DNA of 64,000 bases from the NCBI RefSeq assembly GCF_050908995.1, contig NC_135119.1, positions 26,875,001 to 26,939,000 of the forward strand, written 5' to 3'. The first letter of the stretch is position 1. The number at the start of each line of letters is the position of its first letter. Below, piece after piece: positions 12,601 through 24,102 of this stretch. A program made the position numbers and the translations under genes. The stretch comes from Andrena cerasifolii (lineage: Eukaryota > Arthropoda > Insecta > Hymenoptera > Andrenidae). The notes under the pieces were generated by a model that saw only the letters and a program-made list of their open reading frames with translations, searched no databases and was not told where the DNA came from.

Positions 12601-15600
12601 TGGGGTGATAGCGCTTGGAATGACAACACACCAGCAGTTAACGATAATGACTGGCCTGTCAGTGACACCGCTGCAACTATCGCGGAGGAGGAGACTACTC
12701 CAGGAGCTATGAAGTACAGAGCTCTGTACGAGTTCGTAGCCAGAAACCAAGACGAAATATCGTTTCAGCCTGGCGATATTATAATGGTAATCATCTGTGA
12801 AAGTATACAAACGTGGCAGATTGTTACGAAGGACTAAAGGAGAACTTATCGAATAGGTACCACCGGTTCAAAACGCAGAGCCAGGGTGGATGGCTGGAGA
12901 AATACGAGGCCACACTGGTTGGTTCCCTGAGTCTTACGTACAACCAGTGGACGTAGGGAGTGTTAACGAGAGCACGTTCATACAGCAAGACAGCGTAGAG
13001 AAGAGAACCTTAGAGTTAGTTGACTGAGTTGTACTTAATTATTCAGAAGCACGTATCTATGATTTCCTTTTATTGTAGAGGAATCGCTGAAGTCCCTGAA
13101 AATGTATCTGACGCTGGGTCACTGGGTGGTGAACCTCCTGTTGTCGAACCTATCGTACCCACCCTCGGATTAGGTTTAGCATGTGATATGCAGGCGACGA
13201 CTTTGTTCCAGTATCGCCCTACGACAGAGCAGCATCTTGCCTTTGAGAAAGGAGATATTATTAAAGTCATCGAACAGCAGGTCAGTACAAATTCAACAGG
13301 ACCAGTAATTCTCCAAAGTTCGTATCGAATTATATACGTAACTGTTTGTTTAACCAGGGTGACTGGTGGTACGGTACATCCAGCACCGAAGCCAGCGGTT
13401 GGTTCCCTAAGTCTTACGTGAAAGAAATTGCTGTTACTCAAGCTGCAGTGGTCGACGGTCTCAACGAGTACTACATGGCTCTGTATCCATACGTCTCTGG
13501 CGAGAATGGAGATCTAACGTTCAATCAAGGCGAAGTGATACTGGTCACTAAAAAGGAAGGCGACTGGTGGACAGGCAGCGTAGGAGATAGAAATGGAATT
13601 TTCCCTGCCAATTATGTAGAGAAATGCGATGCTCCGGATCAGGTAATCGTTTTACTACGCGCGGAAGTCTGCGAAGCTTGAAGTTTGTAAGTTTGACGTT
13701 AATGTGTGCTAGTAAGATGTTTAAAACATTGAGCAGTGAGTTTTAAATTCTAACATCGTACCATCAATTAGGGTGTCCCCGAAACTACTAACGAAATTGA
13801 AACAACTATGACGGCTCCTACCACCGTGGAAACTACCACGAATAATTTCGAAACAAGTGCTTCCGTTGCCCAAACAACATTGGTGTGTAATATTCTGTTT
13901 ATAGTACTGCTACTCTGTAGTTATTTAGGAAGCGTATTAAGTGTCCTGTAAGCTATAAAATGCCTAATAGTATTAGAATGCAAACTGTTCGATAAGCTAG
14001 ACGCGCCTATATACATGTTTAGCAAACTGAAAAGACTGCTGAGCAGCTGGAAGATGAGAGAGCAGCTGCTGAAGACCGAGCAGAGTTGCCCGACTTCGCG
14101 GCAATGGCTGCGCAGCAGGTAATTAACACACATTTGCTTACCCTGTATAAATCTCAGAGTATACGTACCATACTCGCTGTTCTGTGAAATTTAATGGCTT
14201 TCTATTTTGTTTCCATCGCTGGCGTCCTGCTATCACAGTATCATAAGGTACTTCGCCTCTTATGAAATAAAACTCCCTAATTAGTTTATTCTACAATCTA
14301 TCCTTAATACTTTGTACTTCACAGCTTTGTAAAAAGCAATCTTATTTTGAATTACGTATGTACTTTGTGAAAATAGTGATAATCACTGAACATATTGTTT
14401 TCCAACACAGCGAGGAAGGAAACCTGAAATCGTACAAGTTATCGCACCATACCAAGCAACTAGTACGGAGCAATTAGACTTACAAAAGGGACAATTAATA
14501 ATGATACGCAAAAAGACAGACAGTGGTTGGTGGGAAGGGGAATTACAAGTACGAACGCTTATTCTTAACTATGTTTCTAATATAACATGTTTGTGCTGTA
14601 CTACGGTATGACTCAACCATCATAATGAACCGAAACTTTGAGGGGTTGGGCGGGAGGGGGAGAGGACCTCTAATATAAAATTTTAGCTTCGGGTATTTGT
14701 TAGGTTCTGAGATATTAAGGGGTCATTCTGGTAATCACGCCGCAAAATTCGGCAATATTCAGGGTTTTTTTCTGAGTGAATACAATGAATAACAATGTCA
14801 AACTTTTTTTCATTTATTAAGCTACTTATAATGTATACGGAACTATTGTTTAAATACACTTTTAATTGTGTTTTTTCAATGTTATCTGGAGTTCAAAATC
14901 GCGCCTTTGAAAAGACGGCGGGAGTGATTTCAGTTCACAGACTCATCTGAAACAAAAAAACCAAACTGTAAGTCAAACACGTAAGTCAAAAATTGAATGC
15001 GCGCAATTTTGTTAAATTTTAACTTACGTGGTAATGATGATTCAATGTATTATGCCGAAAGTTTTTTATTAATATCTCAGAAACTAACAAATACTCGAGG
15101 CTAAAATTTTATAATAGGAGCCCTCCTCTTTCCCTCCCTCCCAACTCCTCAAAATTTCAGTTCGTTATGACGGTTGGGTCATACCGTAGTATATCTCATG
15201 TTTGGAACAGTTGTCACATTGTACGTCACTTTCACAGGCGCGTGGTAAGAAGAGGCAAATTGGCTGGTTCCCAGCATCATACGTTAAGCCTTTGACTAGC
15301 AGTAGCAACCGAAGTACACCTGTCTCCCATGGATACCAAGACTCCCCTACGGATCCTAATGTTGGTGCGTAACTTTTAAATAGTGCATCGTTCCATATTC
15401 GCTAAAATTAACGAACACGAGGAACAACTAAGTAAATTGATTTTGTCTTTACAGAGCGTGTTATGGCATTATACCCGTATCAAGCGCAAAACGAAGATGA
15501 GCTGAGCTTCGATAAGGGCGATGTCATAGTTGTGCTCGCGAAAGACGAAGCAGCATGGTGGAAAGGCGAATTGCATGGAATGACTGGCGTATTCCCCAGT

Positions 15601-18600
15601 AATTATGTATCTCCCATGTGTAAGTATTCTGTTATCTCTCATAAATCCATGTTTGATTTCCAGAACGTGGCAAATAACTTGCTTTTGAGCAAACACGGCT
15701 GTTCTAATAAATTGTATATCGTAAGTGTTTACTGAACGTGAATTTCGATCAACCGTATAGCGACGTAGTGTTATGGAAATTGTGCGAATATTACGCAATA
15801 CGGTCATTGCGGTGAAATTCAGTCTGTGATACACGGACAGACGGACGACCGTCAGGTTTCATTTTTATTAGTAATTATAATATGGCTGTAAATTGATGTG
15901 GTAGTATCGATTACGGAAATTCTGATATAACGTGATTCACAGTTTGTCACGGCGGTGGTTTAGTAGGACCAGATAGAGGTCGCGTATTCCTTGCATCATT
16001 ACTGTGCTTATATGTGTTACTATTAAACAGATACATTTAGATGTGTCATCGTTGTAAACCATGTCAGTCGTATTTACGATATATTCGTGCTCAAATAGAT
16101 GTCTCCTTATTTACGGAACTTACTTGAGTTAACTATAGATTACAGGCATAAATAGGAGTATTAACACCAAACACAAGTGTCTATTACTATTACCATAATC
16201 GGTGATAGTTATGTAACAAAGAACAGAGTGTTTCTTTCAATGATTCAGTTATGTAGAACGGGTGTTGTGTGTGCTTTCTGCTCTGATATGGCTGCATTTC
16301 AATCAGCACCTTGGCTTGGAAAGCGGTACATCTTTTATGTACAGTAATTCTTACTTCATTTCTGGTCTCTTCGTGACTGATAGTTTGCGGGATGATATAT
16401 TAGAAAGGAGTACTTTCTCTATCGTATAGCCTGCCTGTCTGCCTGCATGCCTGCCTGTCCGTCCGTCTGTCCGTTTGAGGTAGCTGCTTCGTTCCACTAA
16501 AAAGTATTTAAAGATTCATTTCACATGCTTAATAAGAGATACAATATGAAGATGATCTTAATCATTTATACTTAGTTTGAAACACTTTGCTGTTAACTTT
16601 CGTAGAGAATACATACCTTGTAGCGTAAATGAAAAGAAGTGCACATTTTTAAAGTAATTATTATTTCATATAATCGTATAGTCTTCTCCACGTCGTTGAT
16701 TAAGTACAGTTAATGGTACATTAGAATCGCAAGATCGCCATTCCAAAATGAAATAGCTACTTCAAGCAATTTAAATATCTATCATTCGATACGATATCTG
16801 GAACCGATGAGTCCTCTTTACTAATTGTTATCTTTCGCCTCTGCTTAACATGCAGCATAAAGGATAGCAGAGCAGCACCGCAGCATTGCAGGCTAAAATA
16901 AAATCATCTGAAGTGCAATAAGAATGATAGCAGACTCTACGCTCACCACGACGTGTTACAGCCAACAAGTCTCATCGGTGGAGACACAGTGAGCATAGAA
17001 ATGAGAGAAATATAAAGACAAAGAGAGACCTCGGGGCTGGTTCTTCGTTTCTATATTATCCCGAATGATGCAAGCCTTTCTCTTCTGGCACGGGGTTCTA
17101 CTCGTCCCTTTGTTTTCGTTGTCATTGAAATTGTTACCGTGCGTCTTGTCTCGACCACCACCCTCGAAGCTACTAAAGCCTCTATGTATGGTTTCGACGC
17201 GACTATTATTGCGCCGTATTTATAATCGTGTGCGTACCAGGGGAGCGCTGAACATTTAATAACGAGTTACATCGTAAGTATCATTACGACCACCTGACAT
17301 GTGCACCAAATTCTACCTCAACCCTCTACTTTAATTCAAGATAGAACTTAAAAGTCGAGGAATATGGTTTTCTTTGTCTAGAATAATATTTAGTGTCGCC
17401 AATGCTTAGCGTATCGATCGAATTGTAAATTTATTTAAGGTATTACTATCCTTAGATAAAGACGAGTGCAACTTTTCGTTTACACTAGCACTTTCAGCCC
17501 GGAATATCATTTCTCTTGTACGATATCGGATTCGAAGGACAAAAGAAGCTTAAGTAGATGCAGCTGTGCTTAACGATATACCTGTATTAGAGTTAAAGTA
17601 CTTTCTTCTAGGAGCAAAGACAATAAATATCGAACTAGCTATCTGTAAAACATTCGTATTATTCTATGTATAGTTAAAAGGACATCCGAACAGCTTTCTG
17701 TGTAAATAAAAACGTGGGTATAAACAAAGATTTTGCAGTAAAAACGATTTGTTCGCGAAGATCGTCGCCATCGGGCTTAAAGTGTTAGTCTAGTAAGAGG
17801 TAGGTACGCTGATTGTTAACAGCGATTCTAAATTCTCCAAATCAGTACCCTTAAGAGCAGCTTTAGCATCAAGGAGTCTTAAACGCACCTCTGATTTTTT
17901 TACGAGTACTGTAGCATATCATTTGGTGCGCAATACAGATGGTTTGTACAGTAATCATACTGCGCCAAGGCCTAGAGCAAAAGTTTCACAGCAGATCTAA
18001 GATACGAGCAAGTGATTATCAGTTGTCTGCTTGCCGTCGATGTAAAGGGAGAAGGAGTTGTTGAATCACACGTTGAATATCCTGTTTGAATGTTTTGCTT
18101 TGCCGATGCAAGCGGGTGGAGAGTCTGTTATAACGCATAAAGAAGAAATGCTGGCTCGGTCCTAGAGACCGGGCAATTACGTATACAGTTTATGTTTTCG
18201 TTTGAATTCAAAATTTTATCGTAAGCTTAGAAAGCGAGAAGAGATAATAATATTCTGCATCGCATTTACAAAGGGGATGAAAATATTGCTCTCTCTCTCT
18301 CTCTATTTAAATTCAATACGTTTCAACCAAATCTATTGTTCCTATTTATTTATTCTATGTATAGTTATTATTCGTTTTCCATTAATCCATCTAGTTATAC
18401 ATGATGGAAGATGATGTGCTCCTTCTTCGCAGCCTTTATTATAGAGCCTAAAATCATCATTAAAAGAATATCAGTAATAACAATCATGAAGTTATAGATA
18501 GATATTATTACCACTGGTGGGAATGATTTGTTAAGTAATGTTATATCATCGTAAACCAGTTCTTCCATCAATCTCTTCCTGAGTATATCGAATCGTGTTA

Positions 18601-21600
18601 TTTAAGAATAGGATACTTAAACCAGTAGGATACTTCCATTTATCTTTATTATTTATATTTATTACTGTAGTAATGTTACGAGTCTCGACACTGAGATACT
18701 TAAGTACTGTTTATTGTTTTAAACAAATTAGGTTTGATATAGTTTACTAATCTTAAAATAATCCTTTCTCGATGCTCTGGTTTTTATGGCGATCGAAGCT
18801 TTGAGTGAAATTCTGCGAAATGAGGCGTATTATTTATTTGATCAATTAAGCGAATGTACCTTTGTATATTATTAGCGTTCATTCCATTGAAAGAGCCAGG
18901 AACTTGATGGAACAACTAGTTTCGAGCGAATGCAAGAACCAAGCGCACAGTAGACCAGCATATTTATACACCGGTTGAATCCTTTTACACGTTCTATAAT
19001 ACACTCCTTTGCAAGAATGGTGTATAAATATGTCCGGTCGTAAAACTAAACGTTGTGTGCTTAACATTAAAATATTCTAGATGCGCCCGTAATCTTGTAA
19101 TCTTTATCTAAACATGTTGATAATGTGTAAAGCAAGTTATGCAACTGGTTATTCTTAGATGAGATACTTGTGTAGTGCTACATCCTTATAAGATTGTTAC
19201 TATTTGCAGAATATCCATATTGTTTATTTGTTGTAATGTCGAATCTCATTACCAATCTCAATCGTACGTGGTGTACTTTTCTGAGTAAAGGGACACTGTA
19301 CGCGGTGCGAACAAGCTGAGATCGCTGTGTAATTATTACAGACTTCTGTTCACACTTCATGTGAATATAATCTGAATCTTCTCACATGCATATACACGCC
19401 GTTCTTATACATATGTACACATATCCATACATATACAGACGTGTTCGCAAAACTGCTGATTGAAATAAAGTATCTGTCTGTTGTAAAGTATCGTTGCGTA
19501 CAACAATTTCTATATTATCCGGTGAAACCTAACGACCAATTCGAATGGTATCATTTTAACGAGTATTTCTCTGTTGCGTTTTGTCCCCGTAAATTTTACA
19601 TGATTATTTCATCTCCTTCACAAATGGTTTGCAACATTTTACCGAAAGCTATGTACCTTATTCGTTATTCCTTATTTTTGGACCTTTACGTTTCTTCGAA
19701 TCAGTTCGGGGCGAGTATTGTACGCGCTGAAAGTAATTGAAACGAACAGAAGCTTGTTACATACATTTTATGCGTAGCTATTGAGATGACCACTGACATA
19801 CTATCGGTTGGATTCGATTCGATGGAAAGAAAGCGACAAGAGTACATCAAAGAGCTTATTACAACCGAGCAAGCGTACATAGAAGACATGAGACTTGTTC
19901 ACGAGGTATTTGGAAACTTTACAGCGCTCAAATTGCTACACCAATAATAAAATAAGTAACAAATCAGAATCTTCATTGCAGGTGTTTGAGAAACCTCTTA
20001 TTGAAAGTTTAGTTTTAACGGTGGACGAGGTGGATAAAATATTTGTTAACTGGAGAGACATTATTGCCTGCAACGATAACTTTTTAAGGTAACTTCTTTA
20101 CATCACGCAAACTGAAAATATGCTATTGACAAACTTGATCAGAGTTAATCATTTAATGTGTGTCTTTTAGAACATTACGAATACGACGAGATAATAGCGA
20201 AGGAGGAATTGTAAGAATGATCGGAGACATTTTATGCGAGAATGTAAGCAACTGTTTCCTCTTACACTGTAATTCTGTACGCGTATTTACAGGCGCTTGT
20301 ATATTTCAGATACCTAGAATGTCAGCGTACATCAGATTCTGCAGCTGTCAGATATCCGCGGCTGTTTATCTGCAACGACTGACTGAAACCTTGCCAGAAT
20401 TTGTTGAAGTTGCGCATTCGTGTCAGCAAGACCCACGCACGAAAGGAATGCCCTTAAGCTCGTTCTTAATAAAACCAATGCAAAGGATAACAAAGTATCC
20501 CCTTATCATTGGCAAAGTATATTTCATTCTTATGTCGTTAATCTTATCCCAGAGTTTCTGGCGATGCATATCTATCACAATCCCTTTAGATTTTAGAACA
20601 TACCCTAGTCAATCATCCCGACAGACAGTATCTCCAAGAGGCACTGGCTAAAGCCGAGGAATTTTGTACCCAGGTAATATTTCTAAAATACAGGCTCCGC
20701 TGTTTAAGCGAGTAATATTGTTTATTTCAAATCCAGGTGAACGAGGGAGTTAGAGAGAAAGAGAACAGCGATAGATTAGAATGGTTGCAGACCCATGTGG
20801 CTTGCGACGGTCTGGAGGAGCAGCTTATTTTCAATTCTCTAACCAATTCTTTAGGGCCGCGAAAGCTTCTTCACTTTGGTATACTGCATAAGGTACTTTA
20901 CGCAGGGGTAAGATATTCTTATTTAATCACGAGTCTCGGTTTGACTTTTATACGTATCCTAGGCAAAAAGTGGGAAGGAACTCGTCGGATTTCTCACGAA
21001 TGATTTCCTGCTATTCGCTCAGCCAACGCTCGCCAAGAAGTCTTTCCCTAGTGGACAGCAATTTTCGTTCGAACGAAACGAGCACCATAAGTTCAAGATG
21101 TATAGAAAGGTACTCGGTGGCGATTCGACGCGTGGATCGTAATGTGAAAGCAGTAATTGAAGTGTTTCTGTTTTGCAGCCAATATTTCTAAACGAATTAT
21201 CTCTCTTAGGAGATTCAGACACGAATGGAAATGTTAGCTTGAGTTGGGGCGAGAGTACAGAGAACGCAACTAAAATACTCAGATTGAGGGATCAGAAGAA
21301 GCCGATAATATTGCTGGCGCCTTCTCCGGGCGAATGTTCTTTGTGGGTCAGAAGGATCACAGAAGCGAAGAGGAAGTTCTCAGAGAATGAGAAGACACGC
21401 TTGCAGAGGCAGCGATCAAGTGAGTTCCTGCTTTTATTTATACAAGTTTCTGTGAAATCGTAACTCGGTCAGTGTCATTTGTTCTTGTATCGTTATCGCA
21501 ACAGTGTATCTTGCAAACACGAAGCAGGGTACAAGAAAACTGTTGGATTCTGTTATTTATCTACAGTGAATCGCAGCAAATTTCCTCGTATAATAATATA

Positions 21601-22641
21601 TAATGTGTGTGAGTAAACAGAGCAGGCGCAGTTCGGAGCGTGTGGCAGAATACTTGTTACGGTGCTTGAAGGTTTCAATTTAAAGACCATACCTGGTAAG
21701 GAAACGTGTACGCTTAAACCGCTCGCTTTCTTCTTTATGCGTGTTCTTGCTTGCTTACGATTGCTTGGTGCTTCCTACTTTTTTCCTGCACGAGCATGCG
21801 ATAGGAAGAGGCAGAGTAAACCATCTACAGGGAGAAACGAAATCATCGAGGACCTGCGCTGTTACAATCACATCACCTAACTGCATGGCGTGTTTACTAA
21901 CAACAATCTTGCATGATTATAGTTCGCAGGAGGCCTCCTGACGGTAGACTTCGATTAGTAGTTGTGGAAGCTGAAGATCTTATTATGCCCAAGAAAGGTA
22001 AAATTTTCTGCTCGCACGTAGCTTTGCTTGAACAGGTATCGAAATGAGACATTTCCCCTTTGTAGCTAAATGGTAGACGCCAGTAGTATTTCATGCCTAC
22101 TTGCTTAGAACTTAATAATGTATCTGTGATTCTTTGCGAATGCAATTTACTTACGCACTTACTAACAAGCACAAGTAAATTAAGACGCACCAACAGAAAC
22201 GAATTGAGAGTGTGATTTTTATAGGGAAATGCAATACGTTCTGCAAAGTGAGTATGGGCTCCCAAGAAGAGAGAACCGGTGTCGTGTCAGGGACTGATTG
22301 TCCTCTGTGGGACGCGTCGATGCAGTTCCAAGTAAAGGACGTACTCGAGGACACGCTGTGCATTACAGTATTCGATAAAGGCTATTACAGCCCCGATGGT
22401 AATGTTACAATCATAATTTCAGTATCGACACAATTATTCGATGAAGAATGGGAGCAGGCGACGAAGACTTGGATGATCTTTGCTTACAGAATTCCTTGGC
22501 CGAGCAGAGATAAGGGTCGCTGATATAATGAGAGACAGCAGAGATTCGTGTGGACCGATCCAAAAGCGTATTCGCTTGCATGAAGTGGAGAAAGGCGTGG
22601 TCGTGTTGAAGCTAGATCTTCGACTGTTTGGCAATCGATAG
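6641..22641 (+). CDS. Dap160: Intersectin / Dap160, long form (EH-EH-coil-5xSH3-DH-PH-C2)
   Basis: Endocytic scaffold that binds clathrin-adaptor, dynamin and epsin-type partners and, through its DH-PH unit, should activate a Cdc42-class GTPase. Exons I read: 6641-6662, 6896-7049, 7125-7273, 7359-7580, 7893-7988, 8654-8755, 9155-9316, 9444-9470, 9791-9949, 10025-10379, 10464-10677, 10748-10899, 11602-11724, 11809-11947, 12015-12329, 12418-12786, 12857-13014, 13079-13280, 13358-13642, 13772-13882, 14023-14118, 14411-14548, 15238-15364, 15455-15619, 19778-19905, 19982-20088, 20171-20243, 20310-20516, 20590-20673, 20737-20892, 20963-21109, 21179-21419, one of two 75-base exons (21621-21695 or 21923-21997), 22225-22398, 22490-22641. 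All join in frame, giving about 1861 residues. Rough domains: EH1 9-105, EH2 434-530 (calcium loop DMDSDGRLSCDEF), coiled coil 555-797, SH3 A-E at 895-950, 1007-1062, 1076-1132, 1209-1270 and 1294-1348, DH 1366-1555 (with KPMQRITKYPL), PH about 1585-1705, C2 about 1737-1850. The 8654 acceptor lacks a good pyrimidine tract and is least certain. Drosophila Dap160 is known as a short form without DH-PH-C2; this gene keeps the tail. Confidence 0.95.
9444..9470 (+). CDS. Dap160: 27-base intersectin microexon encoding a clathrin-box-like motif
   Basis: A tiny exon bounded by TCTTTACAG and GTACATT. It is phase 1 at both ends, so it can be included or skipped without a frameshift. With the split codons it reads DLLDFELLSG. 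The string LLDFE fits the classical clathrin box (L, hydrophobic, any, hydrophobic, acidic). It lies in the Pro/Thr-rich linker between the two EH domains. The splice signals and frame are visible; clathrin binding is an inference from the motif. Confidence 0.7.
10920..11547. repeat. AT-rich interspersed repeat, copy 1 (in intersectin intron)
   Basis: This segment fills most of the 702-base intron at 10900-11601. It aligns in the same orientation with 55779-56248. Shared blocks include GGGTTTGTCGG at the start, AAATTTGTAAAATTCGAAAA, TTTTGTACGGATTTTA, ATTTGGTTTTATA, AAGTACAAATATTTATTTT, several AAAACCGGTTTT palindromes, and TTTTTGCATrAACC at the end. Both copies are flanked by TA. Copy 1 also carries an internal duplication of the GTACGGATTTTACTTATTTTA block. 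No protein is encoded. Confidence 0.8.
14239..14247 (+). CDS. Dap160: Possible 9-base microexon between SH3-C and SH3-D
   Basis: Nine bases (TATCATAAG, coding YHK) lie between a good acceptor (CCTGCTATCACAG) and a good donor (GTACTT) inside the intron joining 14118 to 14411. Inclusion keeps the frame. Nothing but the splice signals supports it. Very short alternative exons are known in intersectin genes, so I record it as a candidate only. Confidence 0.25.
14601..15189. mobile_element. TA-flanked MITE with long terminal inverted repeats
   Basis: The ends are CTACGGTATGAC and GTCATACCGTAG, each flanked by TA (14599-14600 and 15190-15191), the target duplication typical of Tc1/mariner-type elements. 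The inverted arms extend about 130-170 bases with mismatches and include a G-rich/C-rich pair. The central part is AT-rich and codes for nothing. The element occupies most of the 689-base intron (14549-15237) that interrupts SH3-D of intersectin. Confidence 0.9.
15455..15735 (+). CDS. Dap160: Fifth SH3 exon with read-through end (short intersectin isoform)
   Basis: The exon encodes SH3-E, from ERVMALYPYQAQ to VFPSNYVSPM, and has a strong donor (T|GTAAGT) at 15619/15620 that joins the DH exon at 19778. If that donor is not used, the frame continues for 38 more codons to a stop at 15733-15735. Intersectin genes are known to make a short form ending after the SH3 domains and a long form with DH-PH-C2. 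The following 4.2-kb intron, by far the largest in the gene, would house the short form's 3' UTR. The isoform is inferred. Confidence 0.5.
15736..19777 (+). other. 4-kb intron / possible 3' UTR of short intersectin
   Basis: No coding exon is supported. The segment is AT-rich and ends at the acceptor TTTTATGCGTAG before the DH exon. It contains the tetranucleotide tract near 16430, a short (CT)n tract near 18290, and several AATAAA hexamers, for example around 17620 and 17705, that could end a short transcript. Confidence 0.5.
16430..16477. repeat. Tetranucleotide repeat tract (CTGC/CTGT/CCGT)
   Basis: About 48 bases made of CTGC, CTGT, CATG and CCGT units, an imperfect microsatellite inside the large intersectin intron. 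Confidence 0.7.
21621..21695 (+). CDS. Dap160: Intersectin C2 entry exon, version A
   Basis: 75 bases, phase 1 at both ends, encoding the first strand and loop of the C2 domain with the core GRILVTVLEGFNLKTIPG. It joins upstream to the PH exon ending at 21419 and downstream to 22225, which begins KCNTFCKVSMGSQ. This version resembles the vertebrate intersectin form VNVIEGIELK. The acceptor (GTGAGTAAACAG) has a poor pyrimidine tract. Confidence 0.75.
21923..21997 (+). CDS. Dap160: Intersectin C2 entry exon, version B
   Basis: Also exactly 75 bases and phase 1 at both ends, encoding GRLRLVVVEAEDLIMPKKG, a second C2 first strand and loop. Acceptor GCATGATTATAG, donor AAAG|GTAAAA. It fits the same neighbours as version A (PH exon ending 21419, next C2 exon at 22225). 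Two homologous exons of equal size and phase in series suggest exon duplication with alternative use. Version B has more acidic residues in its loop (EAED), which in other C2 domains can affect calcium or lipid contact. Alternative use is inferred from the sequence. Confidence 0.7.
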
Positions 22642-24102
22642 AAAGACACTTTACATTCACAGGTAAACAGCTATGACTGCTTCGAGCCATAGCTGTGACG
22701 CTAGAATTATTACTGCCAATAAGACTTTTTGTATCGTTAATGTATAATTTATGTTATGCACAAGGGAACAGATTCTTGCCTTGACGTAGTTAAGTAGCTT
22801 TAGTTATTAAGTCTAACTTCTAAGAATGCAAAATGACAATCCTTTATATAAGAATATTTATTATACTTCGCAAGAATCGATGATGGAGTGTTACTTGATA
22901 TATTTTTTTATTATGTGGAACTGGTATCCGATGTAATCCTGCGAATTTATAGGGAACTATTGTTTTTCATTTTTTGCATATCGTATAAAGTTTAATGAAG
23001 TCCGGTAATCTTTAGTTAAGTCTTCCGTAGAAGTAGTTATTTGAAATCTTGTCGAAATACAGTATTATATAACGCACGTGCGAATATGTTAGGTGATACG
23101 CGTGTAAGAACATACTTGTTACATTCAAGATGCATATGTTATTATTATAACGTTTGTTGTAAATAATTTAAGAAAGCACCTATTTTTTGTATTGAATATA
23201 TATATATACATATATGGTACAAGATGTGGAGCATTTAAAAGGGCATTAACACGAATAAAAGAGGCATACAATGAATACTTTAATAATGATTTTATTGCAT
23301 GAATACTTATCGTATAAGTGCAATTATCAACGAGAACGATATCCTTGAGTTCGTCGACGATTCTAGGATAAAATAAATAGTGTACATTGTTCGCGCTGAC
23401 TCGTGCATGAAAATGCATAGTATACATAAATATGAATTCACATGTACAAAATAGGATAGCGTACAATCTACGAATGAGATTTTATAAATTATCGTATAGC
23501 CTATCAATAAAAGTAGATAAATTAATATAAATATAACGATTTCTTGGTACGATGAATGTTTCAGATGTTCGCGATGTTTCCGATTCTGCTCGAGAGGATT
23601 ACGTGCAAAGCGGCGCAAATAGGTCTAACGAAATTTTGATAGCGCCGTTAAATTAGACCTCTTATAAAACTTTGGATATCGTATTAGAATTTGACGGTTT
23701 ATTTAATATTTGATTCAGCTATGTTACTTGCACCCCGTTGCATCCAATCCTTCTCACGAAACTCAACAAATTAGATTCCTCAAGAATTGTATGAATATTC
23801 AGACTTGTATACTTAACTTCGATCACCCCGCGAAGACAACAAATCTTCCCAATCACCGATGCGCAGAGTTTCGAGATATTTAGTTCTGCTTTTACAAGTA
23901 TGTTCCAGTTAGCATCACTGTGTGGATGTGATGTGCCAGTACGAAGAAGTTAATTCAAGACCGCATACATCAAAAGGTATTCATGAAAGTCAATTTGAAA
24001 CAGTAATGCCAAGAGGAGCTTACCACCGTCAACAAAATACTCGAAACTAAAATTATTCTCATTTAAATAGCGTATTGTCTACACGATGAGCATATCCCTT
24101 CA
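22642..24102. other. Intersectin 3' UTR and intergenic DNA
   Basis: AT-rich DNA after the intersectin stop. No open frame of note. An AATAAA hexamer at 23254-23259 is a candidate polyadenylation signal for intersectin. On the other strand TTTATT at 23698-23703 could serve the mucin-like gene. An (AT)n-like tract lies near 23196-23215. Confidence 0.5.
23254..23259 (+). promoter_or_regulatory. Candidate polyadenylation signal for intersectin
   Basis: AATAAA about 610 bases after the intersectin stop codon in AT-rich 3' DNA. It is chosen only because it is a canonical hexamer on the right strand. Confidence 0.35.

Noticed and set aside
18140..18180. CGGTCCTAGAGACCGGGCAA, considered as a tRNA arm
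   Set aside because: No cloverleaf with A and B boxes and anticodon stem can be built around it; just a short stem.
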